A stretch of DNA of 64,000 nucleotides, taken from contig CAMDCE010000015.1 in NCBI GenBank assembly GCA_945889625.1, forward strand, positions 1 through 64,000, given 5' to 3'. How positions within the stretch are numbered: position 1 is the stretch's first letter; each line of letters opens with the position of its first letter. The notes beneath the pieces are model-generated. The model was not told the DNA's origin and ran no database searches. It worked only from the letters and a program-made list of their open reading frames with translations. Below are positions 32,750 to 42,298 of this stretch, piece after piece. Made by a program: the position numbers and the translations under genes. Origin of the DNA: Asaia bogorensis. GTDB lineage: Bacteria; Pseudomonadota; Alphaproteobacteria; Reyranellales; Reyranellaceae.

Positions 32750-34228
32750 TCACCCGCCTCGGCGAACCTGCGGCGTGCGAACCACGGGGACGTCGAGGTC
32801 CTTGATCTTCTTGCGCAACGTATTGCGATTGAGCCCCAGGAGACGGGCTGCGCGCAACTGATTCCCGCGTGTTGCCCCAAGCGCGAGGGATAACAGCGGC
32901 CGCTCGACCTCGGAAATGACACGATCGTACATGCCGTCCGGCGGCAGGCGGTCGCCATGGGCGGCGAACATGGCCTGGAGGTGGCGGTCGACCGCGTCGG
33001 TCAGGGTGGCGTCGGAAGCCGCCAGCCCGTTGCCGGCCATTTCCGGTTCGGGCGCCAGGATGGCATCAGCGAGTTCGGCCTCGATGGTTTCGAGCCCGAT
33101 CACCTCCTCCGAGTAGAGGGCGGACAGGCGGCGGACGAGGTTCTCGAGCTCACGCACATTGCCCGGCCAGCGATGCTGGCGCAGGCGCGTCATGGCGTCG
33201 GGCGACAAGACCTTGGTCGGCAGTCCGTCGACGGTGGCGGCGCGGAGGAAGTGGTTGGTCAGTTCGGGAATATCGTCGAGACGCTCGCGGAGCGGCGGCA
33301 GGCGGATCGGCACGACATTGAGACGATAGAAGAGATCCTCGCGAAAAAGACCCTGCTGGATCAACCGGCGCAGGTCGCGATGGGTCGCCGCCACGATCCG
33401 GACGTTGGCCTTGATCGGCGTACGTCCGCCGACCGTCATGTACTCGCCTTCCTGCAGGACGCGCAGGAGGCGGGTCTGCGCCTCCGGCGGCATGTCGCCG
33501 ATCTCGTCGAGGAAAAGCGTCCCTCCCGAAGCCTGCTCGAATTTTCCTGACGACCGCTGGACCGCGCCGGTGAAGGCACCGCGCTCATGGCCGAACAATT
33601 CGCTCTCGATCAGTTCGCGCGGGATCGCGGCCATGTTGAGCGCGACGAACGGGCCTTTGCGCCGTTTGCCGTAGTCGTGCAGCGCGCGCGCCACGAGTTC
33701 CTTGCCAGTGCCCGACTCGCCGGTGACCATCACGGTGAGGTCGGTGGCCATCAGGCGGGCCAGTGCCCGGTAGATTTCCTGCATCGCCTGCGAGCGGCCG
33801 ATCAGCGGCAAGCGCTCGCTCTCCTCCGGCGGGTGAGAGCCGCGAGGCATCGACGCGGCCGGCGCCGACAGCGCCCGGTTCACGACCGAGACCAGCTCGT
33901 TGAGGTCAAACGGCTTGGGCAGGTATTCGAAAGCACCGCGCTCGGTGGCTCGCACCGCCGTCAGCAGGGTCGACTGGGCGCTCATGACGATGATACGGAG
34001 GTCGGGTCGGAGCTTGCGGATGCGCGGCACGAGGTCGAGGCCGTTCTCGTCGGGCATCACCACGTCAGTGATGACGAGTTGCCCCTCGCCTTCCTGAACC
34101 CATTGCCACAGCGTCGCCGCCGCGCCGGTGCTGCGCACGGTATGCCCTTGGCGGCCAAGCGCCTGATGCAGGACAGTGCGGATCGCGCGGTCGTCGTCGG
34201 CGACGAGGATGGTGGCGGCGGTACTCAT
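32750..34228 (-). CDS. ntrC: Nitrogen regulation response regulator NtrC (NR(I))
   Basis: A 492-residue sigma-54 activator. The receiver has DDD and the phospho-acceptor Asp55 ([11 protein letters not shown]). The AAA+ domain has P-loop GESGTGKE, an intact GAFTGA loop ([12 protein letters not shown]) and Walker [13 protein letters not shown]. The C-terminal Fis-type DNA-binding domain reads [20 protein letters not shown]. Phosphorylated by NtrB, it turns on glnA/glnK-type genes when nitrogen is limiting. The start overlaps the ntrB stop by 4 bp (ATGA). Compared with ntrX in the same operon, all catalytic motifs are present. Confidence 0.96.
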   Translation of the reverse strand: MSTAATILVADDDRAIRTVLHQALGRQGHTVRSTGAAATLWQWVQEGEGQLVITDVVMPDENGLDLVPRIRKLRPDLRIIVMSAQSTLLTAVRATERGAFEYLPKPFDLNELVSVVNRALSAPAASMPRGSHPPEESERLPLIGRSQAMQEIYRALARLMATDLTVMVTGESGTGKELVARALHDYGKRRKGPFVALNMAAIPRELIESELFGHERGAFTGAVQRSSGKFEQASGGTLFLDEIGDMPPEAQTRLLRVLQEGEYMTVGGRTPIKANVRIVAATHRDLRRLIQQGLFREDLFYRLNVVPIRLPPLRERLDDIPELTNHFLRAATVDGLPTKVLSPDAMTRLRQHRWPGNVRELENLVRRLSALYSEEVIGLETIEAELADAILAPEPEMAGNGLAASDATLTDAVDRHLQAMFAAHGDRLPPDGMYDRVISEVERPLLSLALGATRGNQLRAARLLGLNRNTLRKKIKDLDVPVVRTPQVRRGG

Positions 34229-35328
34229 GGGGCAACCTGCATCGGCAACATCACCCGGAAGGTCGTCCGGCCGGGTTCGCTGTCATACTCGATGGCCCCG
34301 CCGTGGTCGTTGACGATCTTGGCCACCAGCGCGAGGCCGAGGCCGGTGCCGGTGGGCTTGTTGGTGATGAAGGCGTCGAACAGATGGGAGCGGATTTCAT
34401 CCGAAACACCGCGGCCGTTGTCGCGTACCGACACGACCAGCGGCAGATTCACCCTCGCCTGCTGGCCAGGTACGGCGAGCCGCAGGCCGTGGCGAAAGGC
34501 CGTCGAGAGCTCGATCTCGCGCTCGCCCTCGCCCGGTACCTCGCAGGCATTCTTGACCAGATTCAGAAAGACCTGAATGAGCTGGTCGCGGTCGCCGAAC
34601 ACATCAGGCAGCGACGGATCGTAGCTTTCGACAAATCGCACGTTCTTGCCGAAACCGTTCTGTGAAATGCGGCGGACGTGGTTCAGCACCTGGTGGATGT
34701 TGAGCGGGCCGCGCTCGATCGGGCGGCCGTCGGCGAAGGCCTCCATGCGATCAACCAGCGCAACGATACGGTCGGTCTCCTCACAGATCAGGTTGGTTAG
34801 CTCGCGCTCGCTGTCGGGAACGGACTGCTCAAGGAGCTGGGCGGCGCCGCGGATGCCCGACAGCGGGTTCTTGACCTCGTGCGCCAGCATGGCCGCCAGT
34901 GCGCTTACCGAGCGGGCGGCGCTGCGATGCGACATCTGGCGGTCGATGTTGCGCGCGATCGACTGCTCGACCAACGACACCGCGACCAGGCCGTCGCTTT
35001 CCACGATCGGCGACAGGCGGAGCGCGCAAAAGCGATTGCCGATGCGCGGCGAGGCAAGCGTGACGCCGTTCTCGGCGACGGCGCCGCCGGTCGCCAGGAC
35101 TTGCTCGAGAAGGGAGAAGAGCGGCGTGTCCTCGGGCATGAATTCGCTGAGCGGATGGCCGACCAGGCGCGCCCGGCCGACGCCGAAGAACTGCTCGGCC
35201 GAGAGGTTGGCGTAATGGATGCCTCCCGAGGCATCGACCACGACCACCGCCTCGGAAAGCGAGTCGAGGATCGAGCTCGGGAACTGATCTGACATCACGC
35301 CGGATCGCTTGAGGGTGCGTACGACCAT
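34225..35328 (-). CDS. ntrB: Nitrogen regulation histidine kinase NtrB (NR(II))
   Basis: A 367-residue cytosolic kinase/phosphatase that controls NtrC in response to PII. The N-terminal PAS domain (about 18-125: [20 protein letters not shown]) is followed by HisKA with His150 ([20 protein letters not shown]) and HATPase boxes [17 protein letters not shown] and [13 protein letters not shown]. The ATG at 35328 is one base after the dusB TGA and is followed by a second possible start (MSDQFPSS, residue 12). An open frame that extends further upstream runs antisense to nothing new and lies inside dusB. It is co-transcribed with dusB and ntrC. Confidence 0.95.
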   Translation of the reverse strand: MVVRTLKRSGVMSDQFPSSILDSLSEAVVVVDASGGIHYANLSAEQFFGVGRARLVGHPLSEFMPEDTPLFSLLEQVLATGGAVAENGVTLASPRIGNRFCALRLSPIVESDGLVAVSLVEQSIARNIDRQMSHRSAARSVSALAAMLAHEVKNPLSGIRGAAQLLEQSVPDSERELTNLICEETDRIVALVDRMEAFADGRPIERGPLNIHQVLNHVRRISQNGFGKNVRFVESYDPSLPDVFGDRDQLIQVFLNLVKNACEVPGEGEREIELSTAFRHGLRLAVPGQQARVNLPLVVSVRDNGRGVSDEIRSHLFDAFITNKPTGTGLGLALVAKIVNDHGGAIEYDSEPGRTTFRVMLPMQVAP

Positions 35329-35329
35329 G

Positions 35330-36337
35330 TCACGCTGCCTGCTGGTCGAGAGCGGGCAGGAAGAACGCCGCAAGCATCGACCGCACCTTGCCCGGATCGG
35401 CCTCGCGGTTGACCGTCGCGCGGAAATCAGCCGACGCCGGCAGTCCCTTGGAGTACCAGCCGAGATGCTTGCGCGCCATGCGCACGCCGGTCTCCAGTCC
35501 ATAGTGGGCGAGCATCGCCTCGTAATGCGTGCGCACGGTGGTGTATTGCGTGGCGAGCGACGGATCGGGCAGCCGCTCGCCGGTGCGAAGATAGTGGATC
35601 GCCTGGTTGAGGAACCACGGTCGCCCGTAGGCGCCACGCCCGATCATCACGCCGTCGGCGCCGGATTGCTCCAGCGCCCGATCGACGTCGTCGAGCGTAT
35701 TGATGTCGCCGTTGGCGATCACCGGCAGCCTGGTCGAGGCCTTGACCTCGCGGATGAAGGCCCAGTCGGCGTGACCGTCGTAGAACTGGCAACGGGTGCG
35801 GCCATGGACGGTGAGCATCTGGATGCCGCACTGCTCGGCGATACGCGCGAGATTGGGGGCGTTGCGATTGTTCGAGTCCCAGCCGGTACGCATCTTGAGC
35901 GTCACCGGCAGCTTCACGGCCCTGACCGTGGCCTCGAGGATCCTGGCGGCATGCACTTCGTCGCGCATCAGCGACGAGCCGGCATGGCCGTTCACCACCT
36001 TCTTCACCGGGCAGCCGAAATTGATGTCGATGATCGCGGCACCCCGGTCTTCGTTGAGCTTGGCGGCCTCGGCCATGACCTCGGGCTCGCAGCCGGCGAG
36101 CTGGACCGACATCGGGAATTCTTCCGGTGAGTTCTTGGCCATCAGCAGTGTCTTGCGGTTCTCGCGCACCATTGCCGCCGAGGCGATCATCTCGGAAACG
36201 ACCAGGCCTGCACCGCCCCGCTTCACCATCTGACGGAAGGGCATGTCCGTGACGCCTGACATCGGCGCCAGAATCACGGGATCTTCGAGATGGACCGGAC
36301 CGATATCGACGGGGAGAAGACGGGCTGAGCTGGCCAT
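35330..36337 (-). CDS. dusB: tRNA dihydrouridine synthase DusB (NifR3-like)
   Basis: A 335-residue flavoprotein that reduces specific uridines in the tRNA D loop. The TIM barrel starts [17 protein letters not shown], then comes the catalytic Cys in [39 protein letters not shown], and the FMN phosphate site [16 protein letters not shown]. It is the first gene of the ntrBC operon, where it was first named nifR3. The promoter should lie in the 126-base divergent region shared with ispDF. Confidence 0.95.
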   Translation of the reverse strand: MASSARLLPVDIGPVHLEDPVILAPMSGVTDMPFRQMVKRGGAGLVVSEMIASAAMVRENRKTLLMAKNSPEEFPMSVQLAGCEPEVMAEAAKLNEDRGAAIIDINFGCPVKKVVNGHAGSSLMRDEVHAARILEATVRAVKLPVTLKMRTGWDSNNRNAPNLARIAEQCGIQMLTVHGRTRCQFYDGHADWAFIREVKASTRLPVIANGDINTLDDVDRALEQSGADGVMIGRGAYGRPWFLNQAIHYLRTGERLPDPSLATQYTTVRTHYEAMLAHYGLETGVRMARKHLGWYSKGLPASADFRATVNREADPGKVRSMLAAFFLPALDQQAA

Positions 36338-36362
36338 ACGGTTTGATCAGTTTATGGGCAAG

Positions 36363-36377
36363 TTGTGCAGTGCACAA
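36363..36377. promoter_or_regulatory. Palindromic operator candidate between dusB-ntrBC and ispDF
   Basis: TTGTGCA-G-TGCACAA is a perfect inverted repeat with one central base, 26 bases upstream of the dusB ATG and 87 bases upstream of the ispDF start. The half sites contain TGCA, as do NtrC sites (TGCAC...GTGCA), but the spacing is much shorter than in a standard NtrC site. A dimeric repressor, or autoregulation of the ntr operon, is possible. Confidence 0.45.
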
Positions 36378-36463
36378 TAATTGGGCCGAGCAATAGCGGG
36401 TCCGGCTGGCCCATGCAAGAGGACGAAGTGCGCCCCCGCTAAGTCGATGTTATCTAACCTCTC

Positions 36464-37630
36464 GTGCCGACTTGTACCGCCCTTATCGTTGCCGCAGGCC
36501 GGGGGAGCCGCTTCGGCGGGCCCCTGCCCAAGCAATATGCCCTGTTGGGTGGCCAATCGGTTCTGCGCCTTACACTGAGGGCTTTTCAGGCCACTCCAGA
36601 CATCGGCTTCCAGCGGGTGGTAATCGCGCCGGGGGACGAGGCCCAATATGAGGCCGCTTCGGCCGGCTTGGACCTCCCGCCGCCGGTCTTGGGCGGTCTC
36701 AGCCGCCAGCAGTCCGTCCTGAATGGTCTCGAGGCTCTCGCCGGCGACGCACCCGATTTGGTCGCCATCCACGACGCCGCTCGGCCGTTCGTACGGCCTG
36801 TGGATATCTCGGCTTGCCTCGCCGCGGCCTCGATGCCGGGGATCGACGGCGCCGTACTCGGCGTACCTCTGGCGGATACCCTGAAACGCGTCGATGGCGA
36901 CGGCGCCATTTTCGGGACGGTATCGCGCGCCCACCTCTGGCGAGCGCAGACGCCGCAGATCTTCCGCTTTGCCTCGCTGCTCACCGCGCACCGCGCGGCA
37001 GCGGCGCTGGGCGCCGACGAGGCGACGGCCCTCACCGACGATGCCGCCGTCGCCGAGCGCGCTGGATTGAAGGTCGTCATGGTCCCGGGCAGTGAAGACA
37101 ACAGCAAGATCACCACGACCGAGGATCTGTTGCGCGCTTCGGTCGTAGAGACGCGCACCGCATTTGGTTTCGACGTCCACGGTTTCGGGCCGGGCAACGC
37201 CGTCATGCTGGGCGGCGTCGCTATCCCGCACGTGCAGGCGCTGGCCGGCCACTCCGACGCCGACGTGGCGCTGCACGCATTGACCGACGCGCTCCTGGGC
37301 ACGATCGGCGCCGGCGACATCGGCCAGCACTTCCCACCCTCCGACCCGCAATGGCGCGGCGCCTCCTCCGACCGCTTTCTACGCCATGCCGTCGAGCTGG
37401 TGAGCACGCGGGGCGGCAGGATCGTCCATCTCGATCTTACCTTGATCTGCGAGGCCCCCCGCATCGGTCCCCATCGCGAGGCAATGGTCGGAAGTATTGC
37501 CCACATCGTCGGCGTCGATCGTGAGAGGGTGAGCGTGAAGGCAACCACGACCGAGGGTTTGGGCTTCACCGGCCGCCGCGAGGGTATCGCGGCTCAGGCC
37601 GTTGCCACTGTCGAACTTCCGAGAGGCTAG
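36464..37630 (+). CDS. ispDF: Bifunctional IspD/IspF isoprenoid enzyme
   Basis: A 388-residue fusion of two MEP-pathway enzymes. Residues 1 to about 225 are IspD (CTP transfer to 2-C-methyl-D-erythritol 4-phosphate): ALIVAAGRGSRFGGPLPKQY, the second basic site in HDAARPFV, and RAQTPQIFR. From about 228 on is IspF, the cyclodiphosphate synthase: GFDVHGFGP and HSDADVALHALTDALLG with the zinc ligands, IGQHFPPSD and KATTTEGLGFTGR. The fusion is standard in alphaproteobacteria. The start is GTG at 36464, right before the IspD core, with no strong ribosome-binding site. cinA follows after 9 bases. Confidence 0.95.
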   Translation: MPTCTALIVAAGRGSRFGGPLPKQYALLGGQSVLRLTLRAFQATPDIGFQRVVIAPGDEAQYEAASAGLDLPPPVLGGLSRQQSVLNGLEALAGDAPDLVAIHDAARPFVRPVDISACLAAASMPGIDGAVLGVPLADTLKRVDGDGAIFGTVSRAHLWRAQTPQIFRFASLLTAHRAAAALGADEATALTDDAAVAERAGLKVVMVPGSEDNSKITTTEDLLRASVVETRTAFGFDVHGFGPGNAVMLGGVAIPHVQALAGHSDADVALHALTDALLGTIGAGDIGQHFPPSDPQWRGASSDRFLRHAVELVSTRGGRIVHLDLTLICEAPRIGPHREAMVGSIAHIVGVDRERVSVKATTTEGLGFTGRREGIAAQAVATVELPRG

Positions 37631-37639
37631 AGGAGCTGC

Positions 37640-38131
37640 ATGTTCGATCACGAGCTGAGGGAAGCGGCGGAACGCGTGTTGACGTCCTGCCGGCAGCGCG
37701 GGCTGAAGGTCGTCACCGCCGAATCCTGCACCGGCGGGCTGGTTGCCGCGGCCATGACGGCGATTGCCGGCTCGTCCGACGTCGTCGATCGCGCCTTCAT
37801 CACCTATTCAAACGAAGCCAAGCGCGAGATGCTGGGTGTGTCGTGGGATGCGCTGCTGGGGCATGGCGCAGTGAGCGACCCGGTGGCCCGCGCTATGGCA
37901 GCCGGCGCACTTGCCCGTTCGGATGCCGACATCGCGGTGTCGGTGACGGGCGTCGCGGGTCCCGGTGGCGGCAGTGCTGAAAAGCCCGTTGGACTGGTCC
38001 ACTTTGCGGCGGTGCGAACCGGCATCGAGCCGATCGCCGAGCGTCACGTCTTTCCTGGAGACCGCGACGGTATCCGCCGCGTATCGGTGCTCACCGCACT
38101 GACGATGTTGGCGCTGCTGGCCGAACTCTAG
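37640..38131 (+). CDS. CinA C-terminal / PncC nicotinamide-nucleotide amidohydrolase
   Basis: A 163-residue stand-alone CinA C-terminal domain (PncC), which deamidates NMN to nicotinic acid mononucleotide in NAD recycling. It has TAESCTGGLVAAAMTAIAGSS near the N-terminus, then FITYSNEAKREMLGVS, and SVTGVAGPGGGSAEKPVGLV with the conserved Gly-rich loop. Length is normal for the single-domain form. GAGGAGC lies upstream of the ATG. It shares an operon with ispDF. A double-hairpin repeat begins at its stop codon. Confidence 0.93.
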   Translation: MFDHELREAAERVLTSCRQRGLKVVTAESCTGGLVAAAMTAIAGSSDVVDRAFITYSNEAKREMLGVSWDALLGHGAVSDPVARAMAAGALARSDADIAVSVTGVAGPGGGSAEKPVGLVHFAAVRTGIEPIAERHVFPGDRDGIRRVSVLTALTMLALLAEL

Positions 38132-38192
38132 GACGATTCCGTCATCGACGGGATCGCTCAGGCGCGTTCCGCCTTCGGCGGAGTCGCTCTAA
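38132..38192. repeat. Double-hairpin repeat, copy 1 (after cinA)
   Basis: Directly after the cinA TAG lies a first hairpin CGATTCCGT-CATCG-ACGGGATCG (38134-38156), then CTCAGGCGC, then a second hairpin TTCCGCC-TTC-GGCGGAG (38167-38183) and CGCTCTAA. The same layout and length occur after the trpE stop at 56393-56451, with changes on both sides of the first stem that keep the pairing. The right part overlaps the 3' end of the convergent ratA gene. It may work as a bidirectional terminator, although no clear T run follows. Confidence 0.55.
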
Positions 38193-38637
38193 TTTTGCCG
38201 TGGAGCTGGGCAGCGCGGGCCTCGAAGGCCGAGACCATGCGCCTGGCTGCCTCGGCGAACAGCAGTCGCACGGTCTTCTGCAGCAAGATCGAACGGAACT
38301 CGAACTCCAGCGTGAAATCGATCAGCGTCCCCTCGGGATGCGGCTGGAACGACCAGTGGCTGGCCAGGTGGCGAAACGGGCCCTCGACGCCGATGGTGTC
38401 GATGCGTGGACCGCCGGCGGCATCGGGCGCCAGCGTGACGCGCGACACGAAATTCTCGTGGAACGGCCCGAACCCGATGGCCAGTTCGTCGAGTTCGACG
38501 TTGGGTTCTTCGCGGCGGCGTACCCGAGCGGCGGTGCACCACGGCAGGAACTCCGGGTAACGCGGAACGTCGGCGACCAGGTCGAAAAGCTGCCGGGGAG
38601 CGAAGCGCACGACGCGCCGCTCGGAATGACGGGTCAC
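38158..38637 (-). CDS. RatA/Coq10-type START-domain protein
   Basis: A 159-residue polyketide-cyclase/START fold protein of the RatA/COQ10 family. It starts TRHSERRVVRFAPRQLFDLV and has VPRYPEFLPWCTAARV, GPFRHLASHWSF and a late amphipathic helix (QKTVRLLFAEAARRMVSAFE). In eukaryotes and some bacteria the homologue carries coenzyme Q for respiration; the E. coli homologue RatA binds the 50S subunit. The start is a GTG at 38637, 10 bases downstream of the lipA stop. The last codons are formed by the double-hairpin repeat (residues TPPKAERA), so the repeat has been co-opted as coding sequence. Confidence 0.88.
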   Translation of the reverse strand: MTRHSERRVVRFAPRQLFDLVADVPRYPEFLPWCTAARVRRREEPNVELDELAIGFGPFHENFVSRVTLAPDAAGGPRIDTIGVEGPFRHLASHWSFQPHPEGTLIDFTLEFEFRSILLQKTVRLLFAEAARRMVSAFEARAAQLHGKIRATPPKAERA

Positions 38638-38647
38638 CACGGCGCAC

Positions 38648-39607
38648 TCAGGTCTTGAGTTGGGCCGCCCGCGCCACGCGCAGCCGGGCAAAATCGTCAC
38701 CCGCGTGATAACTCGAGCGCGTGAGCGGTGAAGCGGCGACCATCAGGAAGCCCTTGGCGCGGGCGAGCGACGCGAGCTCGTCGAACTCGGCCGGCGTCCA
38801 GAAGCGGTCGATCGGCGCATGCTTGGGCGTCGGCTGCAGATACTGCCCGACCGTGAGGAAATCGACGTCGGCGGCGCGCAGATCGTCCATGACCTGGAGG
38901 ATTTCCTCGCGCGTCTCACCGAGACCGACCATCAGTCCGGACTTGGTGAACATCGCGGCGTCGATCTCCTTCACCCGCGAGAGCAGGCGCAGCGACGTGA
39001 AGTAGCGCGCGCCGGGCCGGATTGCGGGATAGAGCCGTGGCACCGTTTCAAGATTGTGGTTGAACACGTCCGGTCGCGCCGCGACGACCGCTTCGATCGC
39101 CCCCTCCTTGCGCATGAAGTCGGGCGTCAGCACTTCGATCGTGGTGGCCGGCGCCGACCGGTGGAGTGCGGCGATCACCGCCGCGAAGTGCCCTGCCCCG
39201 CCGTCAGCAAGATCGTCGCGGTCGACCGAAGTCACCACGGCATGACCGAGCCCCAGCTTGCCGACGACCTCGGCGATGTTGGCGGGTTCGTGCGGGTTGA
39301 GCGCGCCCGGCTTGCCGGTGGCGACATTGCAGAAGGCGCAGGCCCGGGTGCAGGTATCGCCCATGATCATGAAGGTTGCGTGCTTGTGCTTCCAGCACTC
39401 GCCGATATTGGGACAGGCCGCTTCCTCGCACACCGTGGTGAGGCCGTACTGGCGCATCAGCCGCTTGGTCTCGGCATACTGCGGCGAATTGGGCGCACGC
39501 ACGCGAATCCAGTCGGGCTTGCGCTGGATGGGATTGTCCGGCCGGTGCGCCTTCTCGGGATGGCGCGCGGCTCGGCTCTGCGGGGGCTTGTCGAACGAGC
39601 CGTCCAT
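38648..39607 (-). CDS. lipA: Lipoyl synthase
   Basis: A 319-residue radical-SAM enzyme that inserts two sulfurs into octanoyl groups to make lipoyl cofactor. The auxiliary cluster motif [12 protein letters not shown], the radical-SAM motif CTRACAFC and the C-terminal serine ligand segment LTRSSYHAG are all present. It lies at the end of the pdhA-pdhB-pdhC-lpd run, whose E2 and E1-beta lipoyl domains are its targets. Length is normal. Confidence 0.96.
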   Translation of the reverse strand: MDGSFDKPPQSRAARHPEKAHRPDNPIQRKPDWIRVRAPNSPQYAETKRLMRQYGLTTVCEEAACPNIGECWKHKHATFMIMGDTCTRACAFCNVATGKPGALNPHEPANIAEVVGKLGLGHAVVTSVDRDDLADGGAGHFAAVIAALHRSAPATTIEVLTPDFMRKEGAIEAVVAARPDVFNHNLETVPRLYPAIRPGARYFTSLRLLSRVKEIDAAMFTKSGLMVGLGETREEILQVMDDLRAADVDFLTVGQYLQPTPKHAPIDRFWTPAEFDELASLARAKGFLMVAASPLTRSSYHAGDDFARLRVARAAQLKT

Positions 39608-39613
39608 AACGCC

Positions 39614-41014
39614 CTAGATATGGAGCGTCCGGCCGTAAGCCGCCAGTACGGACTCGTGCATCATCTCCGACAGAGTGGGATGCGGGAACACCGTAGCCAT
39701 CAGCTCGGCTTCGGTAGTCTCGAGCGTCTTGGCAACGCTATAGCCCTGGATCAATTCGGTGACCTCGGCGCCGATCATGTGGGCGCCCAAAAGCTCGCCG
39801 GTCTTGGCGTCGAAGATCGTCTTGATGAAGCCCTCGGGCTCGCCGAGCGCAATCGCCTTGCCGTTACCGATGAAGGGGAACTTGCCGACCTTGAGCTGCA
39901 GGCCCTTGGCCTTGGCGGCCGCTTCGGTGAGGCCGATGCTGGCGACCTGCGGCTGGCAATAGGTGCAGCCCGGGATGTTCTCTGTCTTCATCGGGTGAAC
40001 GCCTTTGACGCCTGCGATCTTCTCGACCACCAGCACGCCCTCGTGCATCGCCTTGTGGGCAAGCCACGGCGGGCCCGCGACGTCGCCGATGGCATAGACA
40101 TTCGGTTCGCCGGTGAAGCCCCACTGATCGATGGCAATATGGGTCTTCTCGACCCTGACCTTGGTGCCTTCGAGGCCGAGCTTCTCGACATTGCCGACGA
40201 TGCCGACGGCGCTGATCACGCGATCGACGGTGATGTCCTGGCTCTTGCCATCCGAGGTGATCGTGGCCGTGACGTTGTTGGCGCCCTTGTTCAGCTTGCT
40301 GACCGTGGCGCCGGTCAGGATTTTCATGCCCTGCTTCTCGAAGGCACGCTTGGCGAAGGCTGAAACCTCCTCGTCCTCAACGGGCAGGATGCGATCCAAA
40401 ACCTCGGCGACGGTCACCTCGGCACCCATGGTGCGGTAGAAGCTCGCGAACTCGATGCCGATCGCGCCCGAGCCAATCACCAGCAGCGACTTGGGGAACT
40501 CCGGTGGCACCATCGCCTCCTTGTAGGTCCAGATGAGCTTGCCATCCGACTCCAGTCCGGGAAGCTGTCGCGCCCGCGCGCCGGTCGCCAGGATCACGTT
40601 CTTGTAGGTGAGCGTGGCGTTGCTCTTATCGTTCATCGTGACCGTGAGCTTGCCGCTTCCCGCAAGCTTGGCTGTGCCGTCGAACACCGTGACCTTGTTC
40701 TTCTTCATCAGGCCTTTGACGCCGTTGCTGAGCTGGCTCGCCACTTTGCGCGACCGCTCGACGATCTTCTTGGCATCGTAGGAAACGTCCTTCACCGACA
40801 GGCCAAAGGAATCGGCATGCTTGATGAGGCTGTAGACTTCCGCGGTGCGCAGCAGCGCCTTGGTCGGGATGCAGCCCCAGTTGAGGCAGATGCCACCCAT
40901 ATGCTCGCGCTCTACGACAGCGGTCTTCAGGCCGAGCTGGGCCGCCCGGATGGCGGCGACGTAGCCACCCGGCCCGCCGCCCACGACGATGATGTCGAAA
41001 TTGGTCTCGGCCAT
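39614..41014 (-). CDS. lpdA: Dihydrolipoyl dehydrogenase (E3)
   Basis: A 466-residue flavoprotein that reoxidises dihydrolipoyl groups with NAD. It has the N-terminal FAD motif VVGGGPGGYVAA, redox-active Cys43 and Cys48 (GGICLNWGCIPTK), the NAD motif VIGSGAIGIEFASFYRTMGA, YAIGDVAG, and the C-terminal active-site His-Glu pair in HPTLSEMMHE. It is the E3 of the adjacent pyruvate dehydrogenase operon, 9 bases after pdhC. Confidence 0.96.
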   Translation of the reverse strand: MAETNFDIIVVGGGPGGYVAAIRAAQLGLKTAVVEREHMGGICLNWGCIPTKALLRTAEVYSLIKHADSFGLSVKDVSYDAKKIVERSRKVASQLSNGVKGLMKKNKVTVFDGTAKLAGSGKLTVTMNDKSNATLTYKNVILATGARARQLPGLESDGKLIWTYKEAMVPPEFPKSLLVIGSGAIGIEFASFYRTMGAEVTVAEVLDRILPVEDEEVSAFAKRAFEKQGMKILTGATVSKLNKGANNVTATITSDGKSQDITVDRVISAVGIVGNVEKLGLEGTKVRVEKTHIAIDQWGFTGEPNVYAIGDVAGPPWLAHKAMHEGVLVVEKIAGVKGVHPMKTENIPGCTYCQPQVASIGLTEAAAKAKGLQLKVGKFPFIGNGKAIALGEPEGFIKTIFDAKTGELLGAHMIGAEVTELIQGYSVAKTLETTEAELMATVFPHPTLSEMMHESVLAAYGRTLHI

Positions 41015-41023
41015 GGTGCGCTC

Positions 41024-42283
41024 CTAGACCAGCATCGACGCCGGTTGCTCAACGTAGCTGCGCAGCGTCTGGAGGTATTGCGCACCCAGCGCGCCATCGA
41101 CCACCCTGTGATCGACCGCGAGCGTGCAGTTCATCATGGTGCGGACGACCATCTGGCCCTTGCGCGCCACCACCCGCTCCTCACCCGCTCCGACAGCCAG
41201 GATCATCGCCTGCGGCGGGTTGATGATGGCGGCGAAGTCCTTCACGCCGAACATGCCGAGATTGGAGATGGTGAAGCCGCCGCCCTGGAACTCGTCGAGC
41301 TTGAGCTTGCCGACCTTGGCGCGCGCCGCGAGGTCCTTCATTTCGCTGGCGATCTGCGCCAGGCCCTTCATGTCGGCATTACGCACGATCGGCGTGATCA
41401 GCCCGCGGTCGGTGGCGACGGCGACGGAGACGTCGACTGCGCCGTACTGGATCATCTCGTCCTCGGTCCACGAGGCGTTGCAGTCCGGATGGTCGCGCAG
41501 CGCCTTGGCGCAGGCCTTGATCACCATGTCGTTGACCGAGACCTTGATACCCTTCTTCTCGGCGACTGTATTGATCGCCTGACGGGCGGCCAGCAGCGCA
41601 TCGATCTCGAATTCGACGGTGAGGTAGAAGTGCGGCACGGTCTGCTTGGACTCGAGCATGCGCCGCGCGATCACCTTGCGGATCACCGTGTGCGGCACAC
41701 GGGTGTCGCCCGGCGCCGTGACGATGGGCTGCGCCACGGCAGCAGCCCTTGGCCCCGGCGCAGCTGCGGGCGCCGCACCCGGCTTGGCACTCTCGACATC
41801 TGCCTTCACGATACGGCCGTTTGGCCCCGAGCCCTTGATGCCGGCGAGATTGACGCCCTTGTCGGCGGCAATGCGCTTGGCGAGCGGCGAGGCGAAGATG
41901 CGTGCGCCGCCGGACGCGGCAGCAGGCTGCGGTGCGGGAGCCGCCGGCTTGGGCGCTGGCGCTGCCGAAGTTGGCGCGGCGGGTTTCGGCGCCGGAGCAG
42001 CCGCAGGCGCTGCAGCGGCCACAGGAGGTCCCGATTTCTCGCCCTCTTCCAGCAGGACCGCGATGACGGCGTTCACCTTCACGCCCTCGGCGCCCTCGGG
42101 CACGACGATCTGGCCGATCCGCCCCTCGTCGACCGCTTCGACCTCCATGGTCGCCTTGTCGGTCTCGATCTCGCAGATCACCTGGCCGGACTTGACGGTG
42201 TCACCCGCCTTCACATGCCACTTGGCGAGTTTGCCCTCGGTCATGGTGGGCGACAGGGCGGGCATCAGGATGTTGATCGACAT
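41024..42283 (-). CDS. pdhC: Pyruvate dehydrogenase E2, dihydrolipoamide acetyltransferase
   Basis: A 419-residue E2 core protein. One lipoyl domain (1 to about 80, Lys in [10 protein letters not shown]) is followed by an Ala/Pro-rich linker, the E1/E3-binding peripheral domain ([20 protein letters not shown]) and the catalytic domain ending with [13 protein letters not shown], which holds the active-site HxxxD-type His. It forms the core of the complex that makes acetyl-CoA. It lies between pdhB and lpdA on the same strand. Confidence 0.96.
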   Translation of the reverse strand: MSINILMPALSPTMTEGKLAKWHVKAGDTVKSGQVICEIETDKATMEVEAVDEGRIGQIVVPEGAEGVKVNAVIAVLLEEGEKSGPPVAAAAPAAAPAPKPAAPTSAAPAPKPAAPAPQPAAASGGARIFASPLAKRIAADKGVNLAGIKGSGPNGRIVKADVESAKPGAAPAAAPGPRAAAVAQPIVTAPGDTRVPHTVIRKVIARRMLESKQTVPHFYLTVEFEIDALLAARQAINTVAEKKGIKVSVNDMVIKACAKALRDHPDCNASWTEDEMIQYGAVDVSVAVATDRGLITPIVRNADMKGLAQIASEMKDLAARAKVGKLKLDEFQGGGFTISNLGMFGVKDFAAIINPPQAMILAVGAGEERVVARKGQMVVRTMMNCTLAVDHRVVDGALGAQYLQTLRSYVEQPASMLV

Positions 42284-42298
42284 GATCTGTCCCCGCGC

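Noticed and set aside
32746-32958. N-terminal extension of NtrY into ntrC.
   Set aside because: It overlaps the conserved 3' end of ntrC by over 200 bases; GTG at 32745 gives a normal NtrY.
38819-40363. Long open frame on the plus strand.
   Set aside because: It is antisense to lipA and lpdA, whose motifs and lengths are complete; long antisense frames are expected in GC-rich DNA.
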